A DNA stretch of 64,000 bases from Streptomyces roseofulvus (GCF_039534915.1 NZ_BAAAWE010000001.1:7564001-7628000); one strand, 5' to 3'. Positions 54,529 through 62,863 are shown, numbered from the stretch's first letter. Numbers and translations are program-made. The notes: generated by a model from the letters alone, not told the origin.

Positions 54529-56076
54529 ATGTTGCTGGCCCGTGTCGCGGAGGTCTCCCGGCAGGTCGCCGCCGCCTCGGCGCGGTCGCGGAAGACCGCC
54601 CTGCTCGCCGAACTGTTCGCCGAGGCCACCCCCGAGGAGAGCCCGCTCGTCATCGCCTACCTCTCGGGTCGGCTGCCGCAGGGCCGGATCGGCGTCGGCT
54701 GGAGCACGCTCAGACAGGTGGTGCCGCCGGCCGTGCCTCCGGCGGCCGAGCCGGCGCTGACACTCGCCGACGTGGACGCGGCGATGGAGGCGCTCGCGGC
54801 CGTGGCCGGGCCCGGCTCCCAGGCGGAACGGGCGCGCAGAGTCCACGAGTTGTGCGCGGCGGCGACCGTCGAGGAGCAGGAGCTGCTGGTGCGGCTGCTC
54901 TCCGGGGAGGTGCGGCAGGGGGCGCTCGACGCGGTCGCGCTGGAGGGCGTGGCCAAGGCGGCGGACGTGCCGGCCGCGGAGCTGCGGCGGGCCGTGATGC
55001 TGGAGGGCTCGCTGCCGCCGGTGGCGCAGGCGGTCCTCGCGGAAGGGCGTACCGCTCTCGACCGGTTCACCTTGCGCGTCGGCCGGGCCGTGCAGCCGAT
55101 GCTGGCGCACACGGCCGGTTCCGTCACCGAGGCGGTGGCGGCGCTCGGGCCGTGCGCGGTGGAGGAGAAGCTGGACGGCATCAGGATCCAGGTGCATCGC
55201 GACGGCGCGGCGGTGCGGGTGCACACCCGCTCCCTCGACGACATCACGGCCCGGCTGCCCGAGGTCGTCGCCGTCGCCCTCGACGTGCCGTCGGAGTCGT
55301 TCATCCTCGACGGCGAGCTGATCGCCCTCGACCCCGGCACCGGCCGTCCGGTCGCGTTCCAGTCCATCGCCGGCCGCGTCGGCTCCCCCGCGGACGTCAC
55401 CGGCGCCCGAGCCGCGCTGCCGCTCACCCCGGTCTTCTTCGACGTCCTCGCCGCGGACGGGGACCCCCTCGTCGACCGCCCCGGCCGCGCCCGGCACGCG
55501 GTCCTCGCCCGCCTTCTGCCCGAGGAGCGCAGGGTGCGCCGCGTCGAGGTCGCCGCCCCCGACGATCCCGCCCAGGTGGAGGCGGCCGAGCGGTTCCTCG
55601 CCGACACCCTCGCCCGGGGCCATGAGGGCGTGCTGGTGAAGGCGCTCGACGAGCCCTATGTGGCGAGCAAGCGGGGGCGGACCTGGCTCAAGGTGAAGCC
55701 CGTCCACACCGTCGACCTCGTCGTCCTCGCCGCCGAACGGGGCCACGGCCGCCGTACCGGCTTTCTGTCGAACCTGCACCTCGGCGCCCGGGCGGAGGGC
55801 GGCGGCTTCGTGATGCTCGGCAAGACCTTCAAGGGACTCACCGACGAGATGCTCCGGTGGCAGACCGACCGCCTCCGGGGACTGGCCGTCGAGGACGACG
55901 GGTTCACCGTCAGGGTCCGCCCCGAGCTGGTCGTGGAGATCGCCTACGACGGCCTCCAGCGCTCCACCCGCTACCCGGCCGGCATCACCCTCCGCTTCGC
56001 CCGCGTGCTGCGGTACCGCCCGGACAAGACCGCCGCCGAGGCCGACACCGTCGAGTCCCTGCTCGCCGCCGGCTGA
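54529..56076 (+). CDS. ligB: ATP-dependent DNA ligase, LigB type
   Basis: 515-residue ATP-dependent DNA ligase. An N-terminal DNA-binding domain (about 1-190) precedes the adenylation domain with catalytic Lys214 in VEEKLDGIRIQ, motif III FILDGELIAL, motif IV GHEGVLVKAL and motif V TWLKVKP, followed by the OB-fold. It seals nicks, probably in repair beside the NAD-dependent LigA expected elsewhere. The symbol follows the mycobacterial LigB size and layout. ATG 54529 chosen behind GGGGA. Confidence 0.93.
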   Translation: MLLARVAEVSRQVAAASARSRKTALLAELFAEATPEESPLVIAYLSGRLPQGRIGVGWSTLRQVVPPAVPPAAEPALTLADVDAAMEALAAVAGPGSQAERARRVHELCAAATVEEQELLVRLLSGEVRQGALDAVALEGVAKAADVPAAELRRAVMLEGSLPPVAQAVLAEGRTALDRFTLRVGRAVQPMLAHTAGSVTEAVAALGPCAVEEKLDGIRIQVHRDGAAVRVHTRSLDDITARLPEVVAVALDVPSESFILDGELIALDPGTGRPVAFQSIAGRVGSPADVTGARAALPLTPVFFDVLAADGDPLVDRPGRARHAVLARLLPEERRVRRVEVAAPDDPAQVEAAERFLADTLARGHEGVLVKALDEPYVASKRGRTWLKVKPVHTVDLVVLAAERGHGRRTGFLSNLHLGARAEGGGFVMLGKTFKGLTDEMLRWQTDRLRGLAVEDDGFTVRVRPELVVEIAYDGLQRSTRYPAGITLRFARVLRYRPDKTAAEADTVESLLAAG

Positions 56077-56130
56077 GTCCGGCGGGCGGGAGCCGTCGAC
56101 GCGGCGCGGCGGAAGGGGGATGCTGGAAGA

Positions 56131-56145
56131 GTGGCACGCTGCCAC
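56131..56145 (+). promoter_or_regulatory. Hairpin in leader of hypothetical gene
   Basis: GTGGCA-CGC-TGCCAC, a perfect 6-bp inverted repeat ending just before the GAGGAG ribosome site of the next gene. Could affect translation or serve as an operator. Confidence 0.35.
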
Positions 56146-56160
56146 GAGGAGATGAGCGAC

Positions 56161-56529
56161 GTGTACGACTTGCACATCGACACCGACGTCACCGTCCAGC
56201 TGAGCGACTGCCGGCAGGAGGACGCGCGGGCCGTGTTCGAGGTCCTCGATCACTACTACCGGCTGGAGGACATGGAGCCCCCGAGCCCGGCGGGCACGGG
56301 ACCGGCCACCACCGTGTGGATGGCCACGTTCGACACCTCCGGCGGGCAGCGCGAGGAGCCGTCGCGGCCCCCGCGGCTCACCGGCAAGGTCGGCGCCCTG
56401 CTGACCGGCGGCTACCACGCCGTCGGCGAGGTCGAGAGGGTGCTCGCGGCCGGCTTCGACATCGAGTCCCTGCAGGCGGTCTCGGGCGACCAGGAGACCG
56501 AGGCGCGCCTGCTCCTCGCCTCCCGCTGA
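56161..56529 (+). CDS. Conserved hypothetical protein
   Basis: 122-residue soluble protein (DVTVQLSDCRQEDARAVFEV, TVWMATFDTSGGQ, KVGALLTGGYHAVGEVERVL). The alternating strand/helix pattern resembles small regulatory domains but no family is assigned. GTG 56161 has GAGGAG at 9 nt; ATG 56152 (directly after it) and GTG 56131 are in frame. It ends 223 bp before the next gene. Confidence 0.6.
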   Translation: MYDLHIDTDVTVQLSDCRQEDARAVFEVLDHYYRLEDMEPPSPAGTGPATTVWMATFDTSGGQREEPSRPPRLTGKVGALLTGGYHAVGEVERVLAAGFDIESLQAVSGDQETEARLLLASR

Positions 56530-56651
56530 TCGCTCCGGGGCGAGCCGGCACGGACGGTACGGGACACCCCGGGTGGAGCGGACGGGCCCCGCCCGGGGCT
56601 TGGTCGTGCCCGCGGAAGACGACGCTGGTACCCCCCTTCCCGACCCCGGTA

Positions 56652-56664
56652 TACACCGTGTGTA
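56652..56664. promoter_or_regulatory. Palindrome upstream of NodB lipoprotein gene
   Basis: TACAC-CGT-GTGTA, a 5+5 inverted repeat in a locally A/T-rich stretch near -90 of the gene at 56753. Possible GntR- or MarR-type site; overlaps a TATACA -10-like hexamer. Confidence 0.4.
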
Positions 56665-56752
56665 GAGTTCACGGCGGCCATCGGTACACCCGCCCTGACC
56701 AGGCGTGGAGATGGCCGCGTCACACACGAAACCGGGGAAAGCGGGTACCACC

Positions 56753-57535
56753 ATGTTCCGATCCAGGCCGGGCCGCCGCGGTGGGAGGACCGCCGTCCTG
56801 CTCGCCGCCACGCTCCTCCTCACGCTGAGCGGCTGCGGCGTGGACCCCCTCACCCCACAGGACGCGCGGGCCGAGTCGGGAGACGACGGCAAGGCGGGCG
56901 CGACACCCCGGCGGGTCGACTGTGCCCGGGCGAAGTGCATCGCCCTCACCTTCGACGCCGGCCCGGGCGAGGACACCCCGCGCCTCCTCGACGTCCTCAA
57001 GAAGGAGCACGTCCCCGCCACCTTCTTCCTCCTCGGCCGCAAGCACGTCGAGCGCTACCCCGAGGTCGTGCGGCGCATCGCGGACGAGGGGCACGAGGTC
57101 GCCAACCACACCTGGTCGCACCGGATCCTCACCGACCTGGAGGAGAACGAGGTCCGCGAGGAACTCTCCCGCACCCAGGGCGCCATCGAGAGGATCACCG
57201 GCCGCAAGCCCGTCCTCATGCGCCCGCCGCAGGGTCGCACCGACTCCACCGTCGCCGACGTCAGCCGCGAGCTCGGTCTCGCGCAGATTCTCTGGAGCAT
57301 CACCGCCAAGGACTACTCCACGACCGACTCGGCCCTGATACGGGAACGCGTCCTCACCCAGGCGCACCGGGACGGCGTCATCCTCCTCCACGACATCTAC
57401 GACGGCACCGTCCCCGCCGTGCCCGGGATCATCGACGAGCTCAAGGAGCGCGGCTACACCTTCGTCACCGTCCCCGAACTCCTCGCCCCCGGCACCGCCC
57501 GCGCCGGCGAGGTCTACCGGCCCGAGAAGGACTGA
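56753..57535 (+). CDS. Polysaccharide deacetylase lipoprotein (NodB domain)
   Basis: 260-residue CE4-type esterase anchored by lipidation. The signal peptide (TAVLLAATLLLTLSGC) has its lipobox Cys at 28. NodB motifs: TFDAGPGEDT with the metal-binding Asp, NHTWSHR with two His, RPPQGR and LHDIYDG. It probably deacetylates cell-wall glycan outside the membrane. ATG 56753 is chosen because it gives a normal signal peptide; ATG 56711 and GTG 56705 would add a 14-16-residue tail. Confidence 0.9.
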   Translation: MFRSRPGRRGGRTAVLLAATLLLTLSGCGVDPLTPQDARAESGDDGKAGATPRRVDCARAKCIALTFDAGPGEDTPRLLDVLKKEHVPATFFLLGRKHVERYPEVVRRIADEGHEVANHTWSHRILTDLEENEVREELSRTQGAIERITGRKPVLMRPPQGRTDSTVADVSRELGLAQILWSITAKDYSTTDSALIRERVLTQAHRDGVILLHDIYDGTVPAVPGIIDELKERGYTFVTVPELLAPGTARAGEVYRPEKD

Positions 57536-57919
57536 ACGCAGGGGCGGGCCCGCCGCCTCGGCGCGGGTGACCCGACTCACACCCTTCACCCCGTACTGCC
57601 CGGAACATCGGGAAAAGGTTCGCCGTTCTCCCTTATGTGACGGCGAAGGGGCCCGGTCCCCAGGTCCCCCCCGGAGGTGACCGCCCTTCGCCCGTCACGG
57701 CGAACGGCCCCGGCTGGAACCCCCCGTCCAGCCGGGGCCTCGCCATGTCCGGGGAGGCTCGCACGGCGCACGAGGGGCGCGCACAACGGCGCGTTCGACC
57801 CGTTCGAGTGAGGCCGCGCATGACCCGTCTCGTCACGGGCAGTGATCGCTCGGGTCGCGGGTGATCATCCTCCGGCCCACCGCCGACCCGGCACCGCGCC
57901 ATCGTGCGAAGGGGGACCC
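57536..57919. repeat. Gene-free region with inverted and direct repeats
   Basis: 384 bp without a convincing gene. TTCGCCGT (57619-57626) pairs with ACGGCGAA (57640-57647), and ACGGCGAA recurs at 57697-57704. A 20-bp direct repeat (57637-57656 and 57694-57713, 17 matches) contains these copies, and the strong hairpin at 57706-57739 follows. A GTG frame from 57637 would encode a repeat of the type VTA(K/N)GPG, but lacks a ribosome site. Confidence 0.5.
57706..57739. terminator. Strong hairpin terminator
   Basis: GGCCCCGGCTGGA and its complement form a perfect 13-bp stem with an 8-nt C-rich loop. It lies 171 bp after the NodB lipoprotein stop and 181 bp before the next gene; probably a terminator, or the end of a small RNA from this region. 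Confidence 0.65.
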
Positions 57920-58636
57920 ATGCCGCTCGCCACCACACCGCTCGCCCGCCGGGCCCTGCCGGCCGCGGCCGCGCTGGCCCTGCTCACCGGCTGCGCCTCC
58001 GTCCGCTCCGACCAGCCGGGACCGCCCGCCGTACCGTCCGCGCGCGCCGCGCAGGACGCGCTCCTCAAGGCGGCGGAGCGGCGGTTCACCGACGACTGCC
58101 TCGCCGCGCGCGGCATCCGGACCACCGCCGAACCGCGCGCCCCCGCCGAGGACCGGGCCCTCCAGGCCGCCCTCTTCGGCACCGGGCCGCGTGAACTCTC
58201 CGTGACGCTCGCCACCGGCGCCACGGTCACCGCCCACAGCGACGGCTGCGTCGCCGCCGCCCGCGACCGGCTCTACGGCGACCAGCACCGCTGGTTCCGG
58301 GTGCAGGTCGTCGTCGACAACCTCCGGGCCGAGGCCCAGGCCCGCTACCGGGACGACCCCGACCACCGGGCCGCCCTCGCCCGCTGGACCGCCTGCGTCG
58401 CACCGGCGGGCCGGCCCCGCCCGGAGCGGCCCGACCCCGAGGACGCCGCCCGCTGCGCGCGGGAGAGCGGCCTCGACGAGACCCGCGCCCGACTGGAGCG
58501 CGTCGAGCTGGCCGAGGTGCGCGCCCTGCACCACGACGAGCTCACCACCTACCGGCAGTTGCGCGACCGCGCGCTGCTGCGGGCGGTCCGGCTGCCCGCG
58601 TCCACCTCACCACCGAAAGGCGACACACCCTCGTGA
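57920..58636 (+). CDS. Putative lipoprotein
   Basis: 238-residue exported lipoprotein: signal ARRALPAAAALALLTGC with the lipobox Cys at 25. The mature part is helical with four Cys (DDCLAARG, SDGCVAAAR, WTACVAP, ARCARES) spaced as if for two disulfides. No known domain. GGGGG precedes ATG 57920. Its stop overlaps the GTG of the I36-like gene by 4 bp, so the two are translated together. Confidence 0.75.
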   Translation: MPLATTPLARRALPAAAALALLTGCASVRSDQPGPPAVPSARAAQDALLKAAERRFTDDCLAARGIRTTAEPRAPAEDRALQAALFGTGPRELSVTLATGATVTAHSDGCVAAARDRLYGDQHRWFRVQVVVDNLRAEAQARYRDDPDHRAALARWTACVAPAGRPRPERPDPEDAARCARESGLDETRARLERVELAEVRALHHDELTTYRQLRDRALLRAVRLPASTSPPKGDTPS

Positions 58637-59004
58637 AGCGCATCCTGGCCACCACGGCCGCCGCCCTGCTCGCCCTCACCAGCGGCCTCGCCGTCGCCGG
58701 CTCCGCCACCGCCGCCGAATGTCCCTCCGGCCACTTCTGCGTCTGGCAGGACGCCAACTTCGGCGGACAGCGGGCCAACTGGAGCGGCGACGACGGCTGG
58801 TGGGAGAGCTGGATCTCCGACACCGACTCCTCGTGGGCGAACCACGGCATCTCCGGCCCCGGCATCAAGGACCACGTGCGGGTCTACGAGAGCGCCTGGC
58901 AGGGCGGCAGCATGACGATCTGCCTCGCTCCCGGCCAGGAGGTGGGCTACTTCGCCGCGGCCAACGACCGCGGCGACTCCCACATCTGGGCCACCGGCTG
59001 CTGA
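58633..59004 (+). CDS. Secreted peptidase-inhibitor I36-like protein
   Basis: 123-residue secreted protein. A signal peptide (ILATTAAALLALTSGLAVAG, cleaved near 27) is followed by a beta/gamma-crystallin-like domain: CPSGHFCVWQDANFGGQRAN, Trp-rich WWESWISDTDSSW and the closing Cys pair. Matches Streptomyces metalloproteinase-inhibitor family I36. Cys count suggests two disulfides. Coupled to the upstream lipoprotein gene. Inhibitor target unknown. Confidence 0.85.
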   Translation: MKRILATTAAALLALTSGLAVAGSATAAECPSGHFCVWQDANFGGQRANWSGDDGWWESWISDTDSSWANHGISGPGIKDHVRVYESAWQGGSMTICLAPGQEVGYFAAANDRGDSHIWATGC

Positions 59005-59026
59005 CCCCGGCCCCGGCGCGCCCCGG

Positions 59027-59791
59027 TCACGGGGTGCGCCGGGCCCCCGGGTGCCGCAGCGCCGAGGCCAGCATCAGGCCCGCGCCCCGGACCACGCTGG
59101 TCGCCGGATCGTTGGCCAGCCGGACCCGGCCGCGCAGCACCTGCGCGAGCCGCGCCGTCACATCGAGCCGGAGCGCGCCTCCGCCGGTCACCAGCACGCC
59201 CCGGCGCAGCGCCCCGCGGACGGCGCCGGTGCCGTCCGCGCGCCACATGTCGCTCACCATGTCGGCGGCGGTCCCCGCCACCGCGTCGGGCAGTCCGCCG
59301 TGCGCCGGCAGGTCGTCCACGCCGAGTTCGGCGAGCCGGGCGTCCTGCACCTGGCCGTCGACGACGAGCGTGACCTCGGTCAGCCGGGCGCCGAGGTCCA
59401 CCACGAGCAGGGGACCCCCGCCGGGCGGCGCCGCGTAGGCGGCCGCGGCCCGGGCGCTGTCGACGGCGATCACCCGGAGGGGGCCGAGTCCGGCGACGGC
59501 GCGGCGGGCCGCCTCGCGCTCCGCGGGGGCGGCGAGCACCGGGTGGGTCAGCATCACGACGGTGTCGTGGCTCTCGCCGCCGGGGGCGGAGGCGGCCAGT
59601 CGCTTCAGGAGCAGCTGCTGCGAGGGGGTGTCCGCGATCCGGCCGCGCCGGACCGCCGCGCTCGGCACGTCCGCGAAGACGCCCGCGCCCGGGGCCCAGG
59701 CCCGCGTGCGCGAGCTGCCGATGTCGAGGGCTATCCCGCGCACCGGCCGTCGCGCGTCCCGGTGGGTGCCACCCGCTCCGTACGATCCCAT
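59027..59791 (-). CDS. Actin-like ATPase (MreB/Hsp70 fold)
   Basis: 254-residue protein with an actin/Hsp70 nucleotide-binding fold: phosphate-1 loop ALDIGSSRTR, phosphate-2 VVDLGARLTEVTL and adenosine motif VLVTGGGALRLD. It is shorter than true MreB (about 340 residues) and lacks some subdomain segments, so it may not polymerise. Usually described as an MreB/Mbl relative or Hsp70-like protein of unknown role. ATG 59791. Confidence 0.72.
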   Translation of the reverse strand: MGSYGAGGTHRDARRPVRGIALDIGSSRTRAWAPGAGVFADVPSAAVRRGRIADTPSQQLLLKRLAASAPGGESHDTVVMLTHPVLAAPAEREAARRAVAGLGPLRVIAVDSARAAAAYAAPPGGGPLLVVDLGARLTEVTLVVDGQVQDARLAELGVDDLPAHGGLPDAVAGTAADMVSDMWRADGTGAVRGALRRGVLVTGGGALRLDVTARLAQVLRGRVRLANDPATSVVRGAGLMLASALRHPGARRTP

Positions 59792-59902
59792 CGATGTCCG
59801 TCCAGGTCCTGTCGGCCCACTGATTACGAGGCCGATCCGCGCCCACACTATGCAGGATCCGCAACGGGAACGCCACGGTGCTTCAGGATCCAAGGATCAT
59901 GG

Positions 59903-61090
59903 TCAGGCAGAGGCTCCCAGCCAGAGATCCGGGCCGAAGACCTCGTAGTGGACGTCGGCCGCGGCGACACCGGAGGCCACGAGGTCGCCCCGGACCGACC
60001 GCAGGAAGGGGAGCGGGCCGCACAGGTAGGCGCTCGTGCCGGCCGGCAGCTCCAGCGCGGTCACGTCGGCGAGGCCCTCGCGGGCGCCGGACGTGCCCGG
60101 CTCCTCGTACCAGAGGTGCAGGCTGCCCTGCGGGAGCCTGCCGACGAGCTCGCGCAGCTCCTCGGCGTGGGCGTGCGTGCCGGGGGAGCGGTCGGCGTGC
60201 ACGACCACGACCGGGCGGCGGGAGCCGGTGGCGGCGAGGTGGTCGAGCATGGCGAGCATCGGGGTGCTGCCGATGCCGGCGGAGGCGAGCAGCAGCGGAG
60301 TGTCGCCCTCGGGCAGCACCAGGTCGCCGAAGGGCGCGGAGACCTCCAGGAGGTCTCCGGCGGCCGCGTGGGCGTGGAGCCGGTGGGAGACCTCGCCGGC
60401 CGGGTCGCCGTCGACCCGCTTCACCGTGATGCGCCACGCCGGACGGCCCGGCGCGGAGGAGAGGCTGTACTGGCGGATCTGGTGGGCGCCGTCCGCCAGC
60501 GTCACGCGGACGCTCACGTACTGGCCGGGCCGGAAGACGGGGAGCGGGGAGCCGTCCGGGTCGGTGAGGACGAACGAGGCGGTGTCCGGGGTCTCCTCGC
60601 GCCGCTCGGCGATCCGCACCGGGCGCCAGACCTGACCGTCCTCGACGCCCGCCTCCTGGTAGAGGCGGCTCTCCAGGGCGATGAGCGCGTTCGCCATCAG
60701 CCAGTAGACCTCGTCCCACGCCTGGGCGACCTCGGGGGTGACGGCCTCGCCGAGCACCTCGACGATCGCGGCGAAGAGGTGCTCGTGAACGATCTTGTAC
60801 TGGTCCGCGGTGACGCCGAGCGAGGCGTGCTTGTGCGCGATGCGGGACAGCAGTGTGTCGGGGCGGGTGTCGGGGTGCTCCAGGAGGGCGACGGCGAAGG
60901 CGGCTATGGAGCCGGCCAGCGCCTTGCGCTGGTCGCCGCTGGCCTGGTTGCCCCGGTTGAAGAGGTCGCGCAGCAGCTCGGGGTGGGCGGCGAAGAGCCG
61001 CCCGTAGAAGCGCTCGGTGATCTCGTCGAGGGCCCCGCCGACGGCGGGCAGCGTGGCGCGGACGACGGGTACGGCCTGCTCGGACAGCAT
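59903..61090 (-). CDS. hmp: Flavohaemoprotein, nitric oxide dioxygenase
   Basis: 395-residue flavohaemoglobin that converts NO and O2 to nitrate. The globin domain (1-140) has proximal His88 in RIAHKHASLG. The reductase has the FAD motif RQYSLSS and NAD(P)H motifs AGIGSTPMLAML and YLCGPLPFL. ATG 61090 with GAGAG 5 nt upstream. A palindrome matching the NsrR operator lies between this gene and nsrR, which is directly upstream in the same direction. Confidence 0.93.
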   Translation of the reverse strand: MLSEQAVPVVRATLPAVGGALDEITERFYGRLFAAHPELLRDLFNRGNQASGDQRKALAGSIAAFAVALLEHPDTRPDTLLSRIAHKHASLGVTADQYKIVHEHLFAAIVEVLGEAVTPEVAQAWDEVYWLMANALIALESRLYQEAGVEDGQVWRPVRIAERREETPDTASFVLTDPDGSPLPVFRPGQYVSVRVTLADGAHQIRQYSLSSAPGRPAWRITVKRVDGDPAGEVSHRLHAHAAAGDLLEVSAPFGDLVLPEGDTPLLLASAGIGSTPMLAMLDHLAATGSRRPVVVVHADRSPGTHAHAEELRELVGRLPQGSLHLWYEEPGTSGAREGLADVTALELPAGTSAYLCGPLPFLRSVRGDLVASGVAAADVHYEVFGPDLWLGASA

Positions 61091-61106
61091 CGGAACTCTC
61101 AATCTG

Positions 61107-61119
61107 GTAGATGATCTAC
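61107..61119. promoter_or_regulatory. NsrR operator upstream of hmp
   Basis: GTAGAT-G-ATCTAC, a perfect 6+6 repeat with a 1-bp centre, within the 11-1-11 frame known for Streptomyces NsrR sites, 17-29 bp before the hmp start. The half-site resembles the S. coelicolor hmpA1 site as recalled. Bound NsrR would block hmp. Confidence 0.7.
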
Positions 61120-61179
61120 GTATTTAAATCGACGCGGAGTCCCGGGCGGCGCGAACCGCCCGGGCCGACGGGCGCCGGG

Positions 61180-61623
61180 TCAGGAAGGGGGGCGCGGAGT
61201 GAGGGAGAGCAGCACGGGGCCGGTCGGCGCCCCCACGAGGTCGGCCACCGTGAGCGGGTCGAGCGTGCGGTAGAAGGCGTCCTGCGCCTCCCGCAGCGCG
61301 CCCCGCAGCCGGCAGGCCGCCCGCAGCGGGCACGGCGGATCGGCCTCGCAGCCGACGACCTCCTCCTCGCCCTCCAGCGTCCTGGTCAGCCAGCCCACCG
61401 AGGAGCGCCGGCCGAAGTCGGTGAGGGCGAGCCCGCCCCCGCGTCCGCGTCGGGCCTCCACCACGCCGAGGTGCTGGAGTCGGGTGACCACCTTCGCCAT
61501 GTGGGCGTGCGGCACGGCCATCTCCTCCGCCACCACGCGGGTGGTGACGGGCTCGGCGTCGTCGGTGACCGCCAGGCGCATCACGGCGCGCAGGGCCAGG
61601 TCGGTGAACTTGGTCAACCTCAC
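61180..61623 (-). CDS. nsrR: NO-sensing Rrf2-family regulator NsrR
   Basis: 147-residue Rrf2-type repressor with an iron-sulfur cluster. The cluster ligands match S. coelicolor NsrR: Cys92, Cys98 and Cys104 (C-x5-C-x5-C) and Asp8 in MRLTKFTD. The winged helix covers about 1-60. NO destroys the [4Fe-4S] cluster and releases DNA. GTG 61623. It lies upstream of hmp in tandem with 89 bp between, holding the operator. Confidence 0.93.
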   Translation of the reverse strand: MRLTKFTDLALRAVMRLAVTDDAEPVTTRVVAEEMAVPHAHMAKVVTRLQHLGVVEARRGRGGGLALTDFGRRSSVGWLTRTLEGEEEVVGCEADPPCPLRAACRLRGALREAQDAFYRTLDPLTVADLVGAPTGPVLLSLTPRPPS

Positions 61624-61720
61624 GGCATGACCGTACCAAAGACGTATCCCGGACTCGCCTTAAGGGTGCGGAGTCCGGGACACGGGGCCGCCTCGACCGG
61701 GCGGGGCGGGGCGGGAGGGG

Positions 61721-62128
61721 TCAGGAGAGGACCTTGGCCTTCGCCTGCTGGAACTCCTGCTCGGAGATCGCGCCCTTCTCCTTGAGGTCCGCGAGCCGCG
61801 CCAGCTCGTCCGTGGCGCTCGGGGTGCCGCCCGCGGCGGCCTGGGTGCCGGCGGTCTGCCGGATGTACTCCTGGAAGCGGGCCTCCGCGTCCTTCGCCTG
61901 CTTCACGTCACGCGCGCCCATGCCCTTGCCGCGCGCGATCACGTAGACCAGCACGCCGAGGTAGGGAAGCAGGATGCAGAAGATCAGCCAGCCCGCCTTG
62001 CCCCAGCCGCCCAGCTCGTGGTCCCGGAAGATGTCCGTGATGACCTTGAAGAGCAGGAAGAGCCACATGATCCAGAGGAAGAACCACAGCATCGTCCAGA
62101 AGACGTTCAGGAGGGGGTAGTCGTCCAT
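61721..62128 (-). CDS. SHOCT-domain membrane protein
   Basis: 135-residue protein. The N-terminal 60 residues contain two membrane helices of the PLDc_N type (FWTMLWFFLWIMWLFLLF, WGKAGWLIFCILLPYLGVLV). The C-terminus carries a SHOCT motif (ELARLADLKEKGAISEQEFQ, ending AKAKVLS). Common in Streptomyces; role unknown. ATG 62128 start with AGGA close upstream. Confidence 0.85.
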   Translation of the reverse strand: MDDYPLLNVFWTMLWFFLWIMWLFLLFKVITDIFRDHELGGWGKAGWLIFCILLPYLGVLVYVIARGKGMGARDVKQAKDAEARFQEYIRQTAGTQAAAGGTPSATDELARLADLKEKGAISEQEFQQAKAKVLS

Positions 62129-62339
62129 TCCTGCACACTCCGATCCGTCGCCCGGCCGGGAGGGCCGTGCGTTGGAGCGAGTCTCACCCGTCCGGCCCGC
62201 GCCCGCATGTCGTGGCGGCCCGCCCCGGGCTCCGCGTGCGGGCCGCCCGCCACCGTGTTCGGATGGGAACACCCGTACGCGGACGGCGATCCGCGAGGAC
62301 GACGAGGGCCGGAGCGCCACGGGCCCGGCGGAGTGGGCC

Positions 62340-62361
62340 GGCTCCCCCGTCCGGAGGAGCC
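62340..62361 (-). terminator. Possible terminator of the peroxiredoxin gene
   Basis: GGCTCC and GGAGCC with a 10-nt loop, 44 bp beyond the peroxiredoxin stop on the minus strand. A larger 9-bp hairpin lies further at 62214-62247. Short stem, so low confidence. Confidence 0.3.
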
Positions 62362-62404
62362 CCGCCCGCGCCGCCGCGGGCCGCACCGGTGCCGACGGCC
62401 CGCC

Positions 62405-62863
62405 TCAGGACGCGCGCAGCGCCGCGAGCGCGGCCAGCGCACGGTCCGCGTGGGCGCTCATCCGCAGCTCGCTGCGGACGACCTCGCGCACCCGCCGGTC
62501 CTGGCCGATGACGAAGGTGACCCGCTTCGTCGGGGCCAGCGAGAAGCCGCGCCGCACGCCGAAGCGCTCGCGGACCGCGCCCTTGGGGTCGGAGAGCAGC
62601 GGATAGCCCAGCGAGTGGCGCTCGGTGAACTCCCGCTGCTTCTCCACGTCGTCGCCGCTGACGCCCACGGGCTGCGCGCCCGCCGCGCGGAACTCGGCAG
62701 CCAGGTCGCGGAAGTGGCACGCCTCGGCGGTGCAGCCGGGCGTCATCGCCGCCGGGTAGAAGAAGAGGACGACCGGCCCCTCGGCGAGCAGCCCGGAGAG
62801 GGAGCGCGGGGTCCCGGTCTCGTCCGGCAGGGTGAAGTCCTCGACGAGATCACCGACGTTCAT
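62405..62863 (-). CDS. Peroxiredoxin, BCP/PrxQ type
   Basis: 152-residue thiol peroxidase. Peroxidatic Cys44 in TPGCTAEAC, with resolving Cys49 five residues on, the two-Cys PrxQ arrangement. Reduces hydroperoxides with thioredoxin. ATG 62863 lies 89 bp downstream of the PadR gene end in the same direction; co-transcription is possible. Confidence 0.93.
   Translation of the reverse strand: MNVGDLVEDFTLPDETGTPRSLSGLLAEGPVVLFFYPAAMTPGCTAEACHFRDLAAEFRAAGAQPVGVSGDDVEKQREFTERHSLGYPLLSDPKGAVRERFGVRRGFSLAPTKRVTFVIGQDRRVREVVRSELRMSAHADRALAALAALRAS

Noticed and set aside
57637..57864. 75-codon GTG frame with VTA(K/N)GPG repeats
   Set aside because: No ribosome site, and it runs through a strong hairpin; kept only as a finding about repeats.
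62214..62247. GGCGGCCCG hairpin as a terminator for the peroxiredoxin gene
   Set aside because: The stem is 9 bp but the loop is 16 nt and it lies about 160 bp past the stop; the closer repeat at 62340-62361 was listed instead at low confidence.
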